The translations under genes and the position numbers were made by a program. 64,000 nucleotides of DNA from an uncultured bacterium (GTDB taxonomy: Bacteria; Verrucomicrobiota; Lentisphaeria; Victivallales; UBA1829), in the NCBI GenBank assembly GCA_949297765.1, contig CASFTV010000001.1, forward strand, positions 62,001-126,000, written 5' to 3'. Position 1 is the stretch's first letter, and each line of letters begins with the position of its first letter. Under the pieces are notes generated by a model. It was not told the origin of the DNA. It saw only the letters and a list, made by a program, of their open reading frames with translations, and ran no database searches. This document shows positions 44,281 to 52,300 of this stretch, piece by piece.

Positions 44281-47200
44281 TTATTTCTTCTCCTTTTCCG
44301 TCGTTTCCGGGAAGACCGTTTCAAATGCAGCGACGGCGCCGGGGGAAAACTCTTTGCCGGAGCGGACTCGTTTGCGGTAGTCGGGAGTGACAAGATCCGT
44401 GTACTCCTTCAGAATCTCAAGATTGGTTTTGTCGTCGACATGCAGCACATATTCGAGCAGGTACGGAAAAATGTTCCGGGCGTCTTTTTCCGTGAGGACC
44501 GGGAAGGTTTCCAGCGAGTTGACCGCCAGAGGAGAGACCAGCTTCCGGAATTCGGCTTTGGAAAGAGTGTTCTTGAACGAAAGTCCCTCTTTGAGCAGCT
44601 GGAGATACGCGGCGGGCGCCTGCTCCGGATTGTTCCGGGTCCGCCGGTTCAGCGCACGGACTTTCCCCGAATAGAGAACGGTCAGGAATTTCGGATCGTC
44701 AAAAACTCCGGGGAACTCTTTGCGGAGATCGTCGATGTTCAGCTGGGCGGCGATCGGACGGATCAGGCGGATCAGCTCCTGTTTCATCGTGTCCGGGAGC
44801 GGTTTTTTCTGCCGGCAGAGATCGCGGGCTTCCGTAAAGAGAACACCCGTTTTCCAGACCGGATTCTTCGGATCCTTCTTCCGGGCGGAGCGGAGCTGTT
44901 CCGCAAGAGCGCCGGTGCAGAAGTTCCGGGTGTGCCAGAGAATCTGGAAGGTCTGGCGCTCGTCAAGCCGGCCGGGATAGATCTCCTGCAGTTCGTTCAG
45001 AAGAGCGAAAAGATCCGGATTCTTCTCTCCCCGGAGTCCGTTGACTGCAAAGCGTCCGAGAGAGGAAAGAGGGAGGTTACGCGGACTGCGGTAGCCGCAT
45101 TTGTGCAGAAGACGCGCCATTTTCAGCGAACGGGTGAAATACGGCACAGAACAGTTTTCCAGCGTAATGCCGATCCCCTCATTGTCGGAAAGCTGTTTCA
45201 TGTGGCGCAGAAGCCGTTCCGCCATGACGGGATCGCTGTTCAGGATTCGCTCCGCATGACGGAACACCCGGTTCATTTCCCCCCATGCGTTGCTGTTCCG
45301 GAGTGTTTTCCGGCTGAGAAATTCCAGAATTTGCTGATTGTCGATGGTTTCAAACCGTTTCTTCATGCCCATTTCCGGCGCACCGGCAAAGTCGGAATCG
45401 GTCAGAAGATGGTTGGAAAGGTTCAGAAGTATTGTCAGGATTTCCTGTTTGCGTGCTTCGGGAAGGGCGTTCCACTCCTCCTTGCGGCGGATCAGGATTT
45501 TTGCCAGATCCTCCACCCGTCTGTTGATCGGAAGAAGATAGATGGCGATGTCCATTCCGAAGGTCCGCTTGTTTTCCGGAAGCGCCTGGAGCTGCTTCAG
45601 AAGAGCCTGTCGGGTTGCCTGGGTGAGAAGACGTTCAAACGGCGTGCATTCCGGAAGAAGCCGGAAGTCGGTCATTGTGCCGAAGACGGGGGTCCCGGAA
45701 AACACCTCGAACGGATTATCCACCTCAAGCATGAGATAGGGACGATGAAGAACGTTTTCCGGTTCCGTCGCGCAGGCGCGCAGAAGTGCCCGGCGGAACT
45801 TCGGATCCCTGCGCGAATATTCCGTCAGCAAATTCCGGAGTTCGTGATGAACGTAGGAAACGCTGCCGCGGAAGTTGCCGTACGAATCGACGATATCCGG
45901 ATTCTGTTTCCGCAGATTGCGTCCCGCACGCAGGAGTTCCTGCATCAGCATTTCCGGATCCATGGAGCGCAGATAGCGTTTCAGATCCTGAAGCAGAAGG
46001 CTGGAGGAGCCGGACTGATAGAGCGAGAGCACTTCCCCGAGATCCAGTATGATCTTCCGTTCCCCCGCGATCAGCAGGAGTTCGCTGAGGCGCAGATTCT
46101 TTTCTCCCGGTTCCAGATTCCGGAGCGCGGCCGGTTCCTTTGCAAACTCCGTTTCCGGGAGGTTTGCCAGACGATCCCATTCCTTCATCCGTTTTTCGAA
46201 TCCCAGTTTCTGAAGAAGCGGACGCATCGTTCCGGGATCCCTCCGGTACTCCTTCAGGAAAAAGCTGCTGTAAAAAAGCTGAAGATAAGGGTCCTCGAGC
46301 GGCATATAGCGTGCGATCAGTCCTTGCCGCAGGGATTTCGGCAGCGGCTCGGAATGTTCCATGCTGAAACGGAGTGCTTCTGCCCGGGCGCTGTATTCAA
46401 GATTCGGATTTTTCAGCGCGGAGTCCAGAATCTCCAGCAGAAGGGCGTTGCACCGTTTCTGCAGGGCGGGATCCGGCGCCGGGTTCTGGGAATATTGATC
46501 CTCCCGGAGCTTCCCCGTCAGGAAGTAGTACTGGCTTGCGGTCAGGTCCGGCAGATTCCGGAAAAAGTATTCGACCACCCGGAATGCCCCTTCGCGATCC
46601 CGTGCGGGAATGGCGAAATTCCAGAGTTCCACGGGCGCATCCTTCAGATTCTTCAGCAGAGCCGGATCCGCACTTTTCCGCAGCGCGCAGAGTTTCGCGG
46701 AGGCGATGCGGTTGTGGGGGTCGCGTTTCAGAATTTCCGCATAGGCTTTTTCCGCCTCGGCCGGATTTTTCAGGAGAAAGTCGTAGAGGACGGCGATCAG
46801 GAGCGGATCGCTGTTTTCCTGCTTGAGTTCCCGGACGGCCTGCTCCAGCGCTTCGCGGGTTTGCGGATTCCCGAACCAGTGAAGGGATTGCGGAACGCGT
46901 CCTCTTGCCAGAAGAAGAGGCATGGCGTTTTCCAGACACTCTTTCAGACAGCGGATTGCCTCCTTCCTGTTCTTTTTGAAATGTCCGGCAAACGATCGGT
47001 TCAGATAGTCCATGCCGGGGAAGGGGGGCTGTTCCGGATACTTTCTCCTGAGTGCGGCAAGCTGCTGGTCCGGAAGGTGCTGCGCCAGCGTTTGAATCAA
47101 TTTGTTCCGGCCGCCCGGAAGCGTTGAGAAAAGATAGTCTGCGATTCCGGGATCTCCCAGATTCCTCTTCTGCATGCTGTGTTTCAGCAGAAGCACAGCC

Positions 47201-49212
47201 GCAAACTGGCGGTGCAGAACCGGAGCATCGGTCCGGACGAAGAGATGGCGCGCGACCCGTTCCACTCCCTGCCAGTCGGAAAAAGAAAGATGAAAGGCCG
47301 CAAGATTGAGCAGTTCGGCGGAGCTTTTCCGATCCAGGGAGGAATCCAGTTTGGCGAGCAGTTCTCTGGCTTCCGCCTTCCGTTCGCACTGGAGGGCAAG
47401 CCAGATTTTCAGCGGCACCGGAAGATCCTGTCGGCTGACCGCGTTCCAGATTGCACTGGGATCCGGTTTTTCCCCTCCGCGGCGCTGGGAAAACACCACC
47501 TGGAGCGGCTGGAGATCTCCGATTCCGGCCAGTACCCGGGGAAGAGCCTGCTGAGACCGCGGATTGAACAGATCAAGAACGGCGGCCGTGGAATAGGGGA
47601 GAGAATAGCTGGAATGAAGAAGATTCCCGTCCAAATAAAGTCCGTCTCTTTCCGGGAAGTCCGCACAGAACAGGGCATATTCCCGGAACATGACATCATA
47701 GTCCCTCCGTTTCGAGAAGGTGTTGTAGTAACTGTAAAGCATCCACTGGTACTGGCCCGGTTCTGCCTCGTACTCCGACGACATCGTTTTCAGAACATTT
47801 CTCATGCTTCGGGCGACAATCGGCTGAAGTTCCGGTGGAAATTTCATGAAATAGGAGGTATAGGTCGGTTCAAAGAATTTCAGAAGGCTTTCCAGAGCTT
47901 TCCTGCGTCGTTCCAGCGGGACAGCCTGCATCGTGCAGTATCGGCTGAGAACCTGCGGATGAAAGAGTTCTCTCTGTTCCTGCGCCTTCAGGATCCGCTC
48001 CATTTCCGGAATGGAAAGATCATCATTCACCCGGAGATTCTGAAGATAGAAAACAAGTTCGCCGGTTTCCGGAAGTCCGTTTTCCAGTTTTTTGCGGATG
48101 CGCGCCAGATTCTGTTCTTTCCGTGCCACTGCCAGAAAAAGCTCCGGTGCCGGCCAGTTGTTCCGCCGAAGCGTTTCCACAATCTTCTCCTGCTCCTTCG
48201 GAGAGCTTTTCAGATAATATTCCAGGATTCCCGCAGACAGAAAACGCGATTGGAAGAGCTGGCGCTGGAGCGGAGGAAACAGATCCGGAATCGGAAGAAT
48301 GGGAGGCTGCATGAGAACTTGGAGAGCGATTTTGTTGAAATTCCGGACCACGCTGCCGTTTCTCCGTCGCGGCAGACGGTTGAGCTGAGCCAGAAAAGTC
48401 GAACGGAAGGTGACGGGCGTGAGTTTTTGGATTTCCAGCAGTCCGTTCCGGTCCAGCAGTTCAAAGCCCTCCTTTTCCCGATGAAGCAGAAAGAGGAGAA
48501 TGGCTTCCAGTTCACAGACTGCCTTTGTCCGTTTTTTGCTTTTCCGGAGCACCCGGAGCGCCTCGTCGGGCTGGTTCAAAGAGAACAGAAGCTCTCCGAG
48601 AATCTGAAAATCCCTGTCCGTGGAAAAGCGCTTTTCCGCCTCCCGGATCCGCTGGAGCGTCCGGTCGGTCTGCAGAATCTGCTGCTCGTAGAGCGCAAGT
48701 GCCTGAAGATTGACGGCGGTCGGTTCCCGCCGGTATGCTTCTTCAAGGAATTCCCCGGCTTTCTTCCCGAGGTTTTTCCGCATCAGCACGATTCCGGCTG
48801 TCCGCAGCAGCGTTGCGGAAGGAAGGTCCGCAATCCGGAGCGTATAGAGATACGGATCTTCCGTTTCCCCGTTTTCCTGAATCAGGGAAAGATGCAGAAG
48901 ACGGTAGAGCGGATTCTCCGGTTCGGTTCGGGAAAGTTCGTAAAACGCAAACTGCAGATAATTCTGAAAGACGGGCGACAGATACGTTCTCTGCCCGGAA
49001 AACAGCTGAAGACGGGCTTCATCATCGGGCTGCTGTTCCATCAGGCGTTTCAGTTTCCGGGTGAATTCCTCTTTGCTTCCCGGATTCCGGCGGATCGTTT
49101 TCAGTTCCGTTTCCCGCTTCTGCGTTTCCGCTGAATAGCTGTCCGGGATGGAGACGACGGGCAGAGCGCCCGTCAGAACACCACAGAGCAGTGCCGTGCA
49201 GAGTCTCTTCAT
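44281..49212 (-). CDS. Giant exported helical-repeat (TPR-like) protein
   Basis: 1643 residues. Signal peptide CTALLCGVLTGALPVVSI. Almost entirely alpha-helical with loosely TPR-like pairs, for example AGIVLMRKNLGKKAGEFLEE, DFQILGELLFSLNQPDEALR and LLIAVLYDFLLKNPAEAEKA. No enzyme motif, coiled-coil run or C-terminal anchor is apparent; the end is charged (VFPETTEKEKK). Such solenoids usually hold protein complexes together. First gene of the three-gene operon with the caspase-like/transglutaminase fusion and DUF4159, and preceded by a near-consensus promoter. Specific function unknown. Confidence 0.8.
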   Translation of the reverse strand: MKRLCTALLCGVLTGALPVVSIPDSYSAETQKRETELKTIRRNPGSKEEFTRKLKRLMEQQPDDEARLQLFSGQRTYLSPVFQNYLQFAFYELSRTEPENPLYRLLHLSLIQENGETEDPYLYTLRIADLPSATLLRTAGIVLMRKNLGKKAGEFLEEAYRREPTAVNLQALALYEQQILQTDRTLQRIREAEKRFSTDRDFQILGELLFSLNQPDEALRVLRKSKKRTKAVCELEAILLFLLHREKEGFELLDRNGLLEIQKLTPVTFRSTFLAQLNRLPRRRNGSVVRNFNKIALQVLMQPPILPIPDLFPPLQRQLFQSRFLSAGILEYYLKSSPKEQEKIVETLRRNNWPAPELFLAVARKEQNLARIRKKLENGLPETGELVFYLQNLRVNDDLSIPEMERILKAQEQRELFHPQVLSRYCTMQAVPLERRRKALESLLKFFEPTYTSYFMKFPPELQPIVARSMRNVLKTMSSEYEAEPGQYQWMLYSYYNTFSKRRDYDVMFREYALFCADFPERDGLYLDGNLLHSSYSLPYSTAAVLDLFNPRSQQALPRVLAGIGDLQPLQVVFSQRRGGEKPDPSAIWNAVSRQDLPVPLKIWLALQCERKAEARELLAKLDSSLDRKSSAELLNLAAFHLSFSDWQGVERVARHLFVRTDAPVLHRQFAAVLLLKHSMQKRNLGDPGIADYLFSTLPGGRNKLIQTLAQHLPDQQLAALRRKYPEQPPFPGMDYLNRSFAGHFKKNRKEAIRCLKECLENAMPLLLARGRVPQSLHWFGNPQTREALEQAVRELKQENSDPLLIAVLYDFLLKNPAEAEKAYAEILKRDPHNRIASAKLCALRKSADPALLKNLKDAPVELWNFAIPARDREGAFRVVEYFFRNLPDLTASQYYFLTGKLREDQYSQNPAPDPALQKRCNALLLEILDSALKNPNLEYSARAEALRFSMEHSEPLPKSLRQGLIARYMPLEDPYLQLFYSSFFLKEYRRDPGTMRPLLQKLGFEKRMKEWDRLANLPETEFAKEPAALRNLEPGEKNLRLSELLLIAGERKIILDLGEVLSLYQSGSSSLLLQDLKRYLRSMDPEMLMQELLRAGRNLRKQNPDIVDSYGNFRGSVSYVHHELRNLLTEYSRRDPKFRRALLRACATEPENVLHRPYLMLEVDNPFEVFSGTPVFGTMTDFRLLPECTPFERLLTQATRQALLKQLQALPENKRTFGMDIAIYLLPINRRVEDLAKILIRRKEEWNALPEARKQEILTILLNLSNHLLTDSDFAGAPEMGMKKRFETIDNQQILEFLSRKTLRNSNAWGEMNRVFRHAERILNSDPVMAERLLRHMKQLSDNEGIGITLENCSVPYFTRSLKMARLLHKCGYRSPRNLPLSSLGRFAVNGLRGEKNPDLFALLNELQEIYPGRLDERQTFQILWHTRNFCTGALAEQLRSARKKDPKNPVWKTGVLFTEARDLCRQKKPLPDTMKQELIRLIRPIAAQLNIDDLRKEFPGVFDDPKFLTVLYSGKVRALNRRTRNNPEQAPAAYLQLLKEGLSFKNTLSKAEFRKLVSPLAVNSLETFPVLTEKDARNIFPYLLEYVLHVDDKTNLEILKEYTDLVTPDYRKRVRSGKEFSPGAVAAFETVFPETTEKEKK

Positions 49213-49244
49213 AAAGTCCGGTTCCTTTCGTTGATTCGGAGTCT

Positions 49245-49273
49245 ATAATAGCTCCAGCCGCGGCGCTTGTCAA
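49245..49273 (-). promoter_or_regulatory. Strong promoter of the three-gene exported-protein operon
   Basis: Minus strand: perfect TTGACA (49268-49273), 17-base spacer, TATTAT (49245-49250), 32 bases before the 1643-residue gene. RBS AAAGGA follows. Confidence 0.7.
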
Positions 49274-49285
49274 ATACGGATGGAA

Positions 49286-49942
49286 TTATTCCGCAAGAAA
49301 ATCGCCGACGCTCATCACGCGGAATCCGTTCTCCTTCAGATGCACCATGTATTCCGTGAAGCGCGGAAAGTTCGTGTTGACCCACGGATGGACCAGATCC
49401 GGAACGCCGTGGAAGACCAGGCAGACCGCCTCATCCCCCTCCGCCCGGGCGACCGTGTCGTAAAACAGATGCGGATTCTCCCCCTGAACGGGAAACGACG
49501 GCAGATTCATCCAGTCGTCCCTCCGCTTGTTGAAGGTCCTCTGCTCCGTGGACCGGGCCGAGAGAAATCCCCGCGACGCAAGATGCGCAACGGCATTCCC
49601 CGCATACGGTCCTCCCGGATAGGCGAAAGTCCGCGGCTTCGGAATGCCCGCACGGATCAGGAAGCTGTCCAGCTCGTCCACCTCGCGGAGAACGGTCTCC
49701 CCGTCGCATCGGCGCAGATCGGGGTGGTTCCAGGTGTGATTTCCGATTTCAAATCCCGCGTCCGAAAGCGCCTTCAGCTGTTCCGCGGAAAGCAGAGCGC
49801 GTGAATGCGCGGTTCCCCACGCTTCCGGGAAACGGCAGATATAGAACGTCGCCCCGAACCCGAGACGGAGAAGGAGCGGCGCCACCAGATGATACTGACT
49901 GGTCACCGCGTCGTCGAAGGTCAGAAGAATCGTCTTTTCCAT
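49286..49942 (-). CDS. Cytosolic CE4/NodB-type deacetylase
   Basis: 218 residues, no signal peptide. NodB motifs: motif 1 LLTFDDAVTSQYH (Asp pair, residues about 9-10), motif 2 IGNHTWNHPDL (zinc His, H-x3-H), motif 3-like TFAYPGGPYAG, and late CLVFHGVPD. CE4 enzymes deacetylate peptidoglycan, chitin or small N-acetylated compounds. It lies 3 bases after nspC in the polyamine operon, and its cytosolic location argues against a wall substrate. A role on an acylated polyamine or sugar precursor is only a possibility. Confidence 0.82.
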   Translation of the reverse strand: MEKTILLTFDDAVTSQYHLVAPLLLRLGFGATFYICRFPEAWGTAHSRALLSAEQLKALSDAGFEIGNHTWNHPDLRRCDGETVLREVDELDSFLIRAGIPKPRTFAYPGGPYAGNAVAHLASRGFLSARSTEQRTFNKRRDDWMNLPSFPVQGENPHLFYDTVARAEGDEAVCLVFHGVPDLVHPWVNTNFPRFTEYMVHLKENGFRVMSVGDFLAE

Positions 49943-49945
49943 GCT

Positions 49946-51091
49946 TCAGGAAAGCCTCGTCTTGAAATCGCTGTAGCTGAAGCGGCGCACGACGCGGTAT
50001 TCCTTCGTCTTCGGGTCCCAGGTCGCAATGGAGGGAAGTTTGAGTCCGTTGAAGGTGTTGGTTTTGACCATCGTATAGTGCGCCATATCGCAGAAAATGA
50101 GCTTGTCGCCGGGCCGGAGCGGTTTGTCGAACGAATAGTCTCCGATGACGTCCCCCGCAAGACACGACGGACCCGCCAGACGGTACCGGTACGGCTTTTC
50201 CTCCGGCTGTCCCGCGCCGATCACGTTCGGCCGGTAGGGCATCTCCAGCACATCCGGCATGTGGGTTGCCGCGGAAACGTCCAGAATCGCAATGTCGATT
50301 CCGTTGCGGACCGTGTCCAGCACCGTTCCCACCAGATATCCCGTGTTCAGCGCCACCGCCTCTCCCGGTTCCAGATAGACCTCTGTTCCATACTTCTCCC
50401 GGAAGTTCCGGATCAGACGGCAGAGAAGATCCAGATCGTAATCCGGACGGGTGATGTGGTGTCCTCCGCCGAAATTGATCCATTTCATGCGGCAGATAAG
50501 ATCGCCGAATTTCTCCTCGAAGGCCGCAAGCGTCCGTTCCAGCGAATCGGCATTCTTTTCGCAGAGGGTGTGGAAGTGAAGACCGGAAAACGGCGAAAGA
50601 TCGTGTCCGGCGAAGTCGCTCCGGAGAATTCCCAGACGCGATCCCGGCGCACACGGATCGTAGATTGCCGTATCCGCCTCCGAATGTTCCGGATTCACCC
50701 GCAGCCCGAACTGCACCCGGTTCGCATACCGCATCGCCAGCGGACGGAAACGCTCCCACTGCGAGAACGAGTTGAACACAATATGATCGCAGATCGGCAG
50801 AAGCTCCCGCAGATCCTGTTCGGAATAGGCCGCCGCGAACGCATGGACCTCTCCGGGGAAACTCTCCCGTCCGAGTCGGGCTTCGTGCGGAGAACTGGCG
50901 CAGGTCCCGCAAAGGACCTTCGCCAGCAGCGGATAGACGCTGAACATGGAAAACGCCTTCTGCGCAAGCAGAATCCGTGCTCCGGTCTTTTTCTGCACGT
51001 CGTCCAGAATCGTCAGATTGCGGCGGAGAAGATGCAGATCGACAACGAAACTCGGAGTTTCAATCGAATTCAGCGGCAGTCCGGCGTTCAT
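49946..51091 (-). CDS. nspC: Carboxynorspermidine/carboxyspermidine decarboxylase
   Basis: 381 residues from ATG 51091, which overlaps the dehydrogenase stop as ATGA; an ATG 21 bases earlier is possible. Fold III PLP decarboxylase: TPSFVVDLHLLRRNL, Schiff-base Lys45 in ILLAQKAFSMF, SPHEARLGRESFPGEVHAFA, GLRVNPEHSE, SGLHFHTLCE, WINFGGGHHIT, and the C-terminal CDMAHYTMVKTNTFNG. It converts carboxyspermidine or carboxynorspermidine to spermidine or norspermidine. With the upstream dehydrogenase and speA it forms the alternative polyamine route that avoids decarboxylated SAM. Confidence 0.94.
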   Translation of the reverse strand: MNAGLPLNSIETPSFVVDLHLLRRNLTILDDVQKKTGARILLAQKAFSMFSVYPLLAKVLCGTCASSPHEARLGRESFPGEVHAFAAAYSEQDLRELLPICDHIVFNSFSQWERFRPLAMRYANRVQFGLRVNPEHSEADTAIYDPCAPGSRLGILRSDFAGHDLSPFSGLHFHTLCEKNADSLERTLAAFEEKFGDLICRMKWINFGGGHHITRPDYDLDLLCRLIRNFREKYGTEVYLEPGEAVALNTGYLVGTVLDTVRNGIDIAILDVSAATHMPDVLEMPYRPNVIGAGQPEEKPYRYRLAGPSCLAGDVIGDYSFDKPLRPGDKLIFCDMAHYTMVKTNTFNGLKLPSIATWDPKTKEYRVVRRFSYSDFKTRLS

Positions 51092-52278
51092 TCGGAAAAG
51101 ACTTCCTTCCACGGCAGACCGTACTCATTGAGCTTCGCCATGAACGGATCGGGATCGAACTGCTCCATGTTGAAGACGCCCGCGCCATTCCATGTTCCGG
51201 TGGCGACCATCATTGCGCCGATCATCGCCGGAACGCCGGTCGTATAGGAGACCGCCTGCGACTGAACCTCCCGGTAGCATTCCTGATGATCGCAGACATT
51301 GTAGACATAATAGGTCCGCGGCTTTCCATCCTTCGTCCCCTTGATGAGACAGCCGATGCAGGTCTTGCCGACCGTTTTCGGCCCGAGCGTGGCGGGATCG
51401 GGCAGCAGTTTCTTCAGGAACTGCAGCGGAACGATCTCCTTCCCCTCGTACATCACCGGCTCGATTCCGGTCATGCCGACATTCTGCAGCACTTCCAGAT
51501 GCTTCAGATAGTTGTCGGAGAACGTCATCCAGAACCGCGCCTCCTTCAGTCCCTTCTTCTGAAGGAACGGAACGAGGGATTCCAGCTCCTCATGCCACAG
51601 CAGATAGATCTTTTTCGGTCCGATTCCGGCCGGGAAGTCGTAAACTTTGGAAAACTCCATCGGTTTGGTCTCGACGAATCCGGTTTTTTCGGTCCAGTAC
51701 TTGCCCGGCGAGGTGACTTCGCGGATGTTGATTTCCGGATTGAAATTGGTGGCGAACGGATGTCCGTTGTCGGCGGCGTTCGCGTCGATGATGTCGAGCG
51801 TCTCGATCGTGTCGAAATGGTGTTTTGCGGCGTAGGCGCAGTAGACGTTGGTCACGCCGGGATCGAATCCGGATCCGAGAAGCGCCATGATCCCCTTCTC
51901 CTTGAAGCGGTCATGGTACGCCCACTGCCAGCTGTATTCAAAATGCGCCTCGTCGAGGGGTTCGTAGTTCGCGGAATCCACATAGTTCACGCCGGTTTCC
52001 AGACAGGCGTCCATGATGTGCAGGTCCTGATAGGGAAGGGCAAGGTTGAGGACCACGTCCGGCTGGAAATCCCGGATCAGCGAGACCAGCTGGGGGACAT
52101 TGTCCGCATCCACCTGTTCGGTCCGGATCGGCCGGGAGAGCTGCGCGGCGATTGCGTCGCATTTCGATTTTGTCCGGCTCGCAAGGCAGATTTCCGAAAA
52201 AACGTCCGAGGCCTGCGCGCACTTGTGGACCGCCACCCCGCTGACGCCGCCGGCGCCGATGATTAAGACTTTCGCCAT
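51088..52278 (-). CDS. Carboxynorspermidine/carboxyspermidine dehydrogenase (saccharopine dehydrogenase family)
   Basis: 396 residues from ATG 52278, giving the family start MAKVLIIGAGGVSGVAVHKC (Rossmann GxGGVG-like). Other hallmarks are ICLASRTKSKCDAIAAQL, VVLNLALPYQDLHIMDACLE, GVNYVDSANYEP and LLGSGFDPGVTNVYCAYAAKHH. NADPH-dependent reductive coupling of aspartate semialdehyde with putrescine or diaminopropane gives the carboxylated triamine that NspC then decarboxylates. The saccharopine reductase label is the usual mis-annotation for this enzyme; the neighbours speA and nspC support the polyamine role. Confidence 0.9.
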   Translation of the reverse strand: MAKVLIIGAGGVSGVAVHKCAQASDVFSEICLASRTKSKCDAIAAQLSRPIRTEQVDADNVPQLVSLIRDFQPDVVLNLALPYQDLHIMDACLETGVNYVDSANYEPLDEAHFEYSWQWAYHDRFKEKGIMALLGSGFDPGVTNVYCAYAAKHHFDTIETLDIIDANAADNGHPFATNFNPEINIREVTSPGKYWTEKTGFVETKPMEFSKVYDFPAGIGPKKIYLLWHEELESLVPFLQKKGLKEARFWMTFSDNYLKHLEVLQNVGMTGIEPVMYEGKEIVPLQFLKKLLPDPATLGPKTVGKTCIGCLIKGTKDGKPRTYYVYNVCDHQECYREVQSQAVSYTTGVPAMIGAMMVATGTWNGAGVFNMEQFDPDPFMAKLNEYGLPWKEVFSE

Positions 52279-52300
52279 GATAGTTTCCCTTTCCTTCGGT

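Noticed and set aside
44440-49134. Two long plus-strand open frames opposite the 1643-residue gene
   Set aside because: No RBS or signal peptide and shadow-like composition; the minus strand has a signal peptide, RBS and near-consensus promoter.
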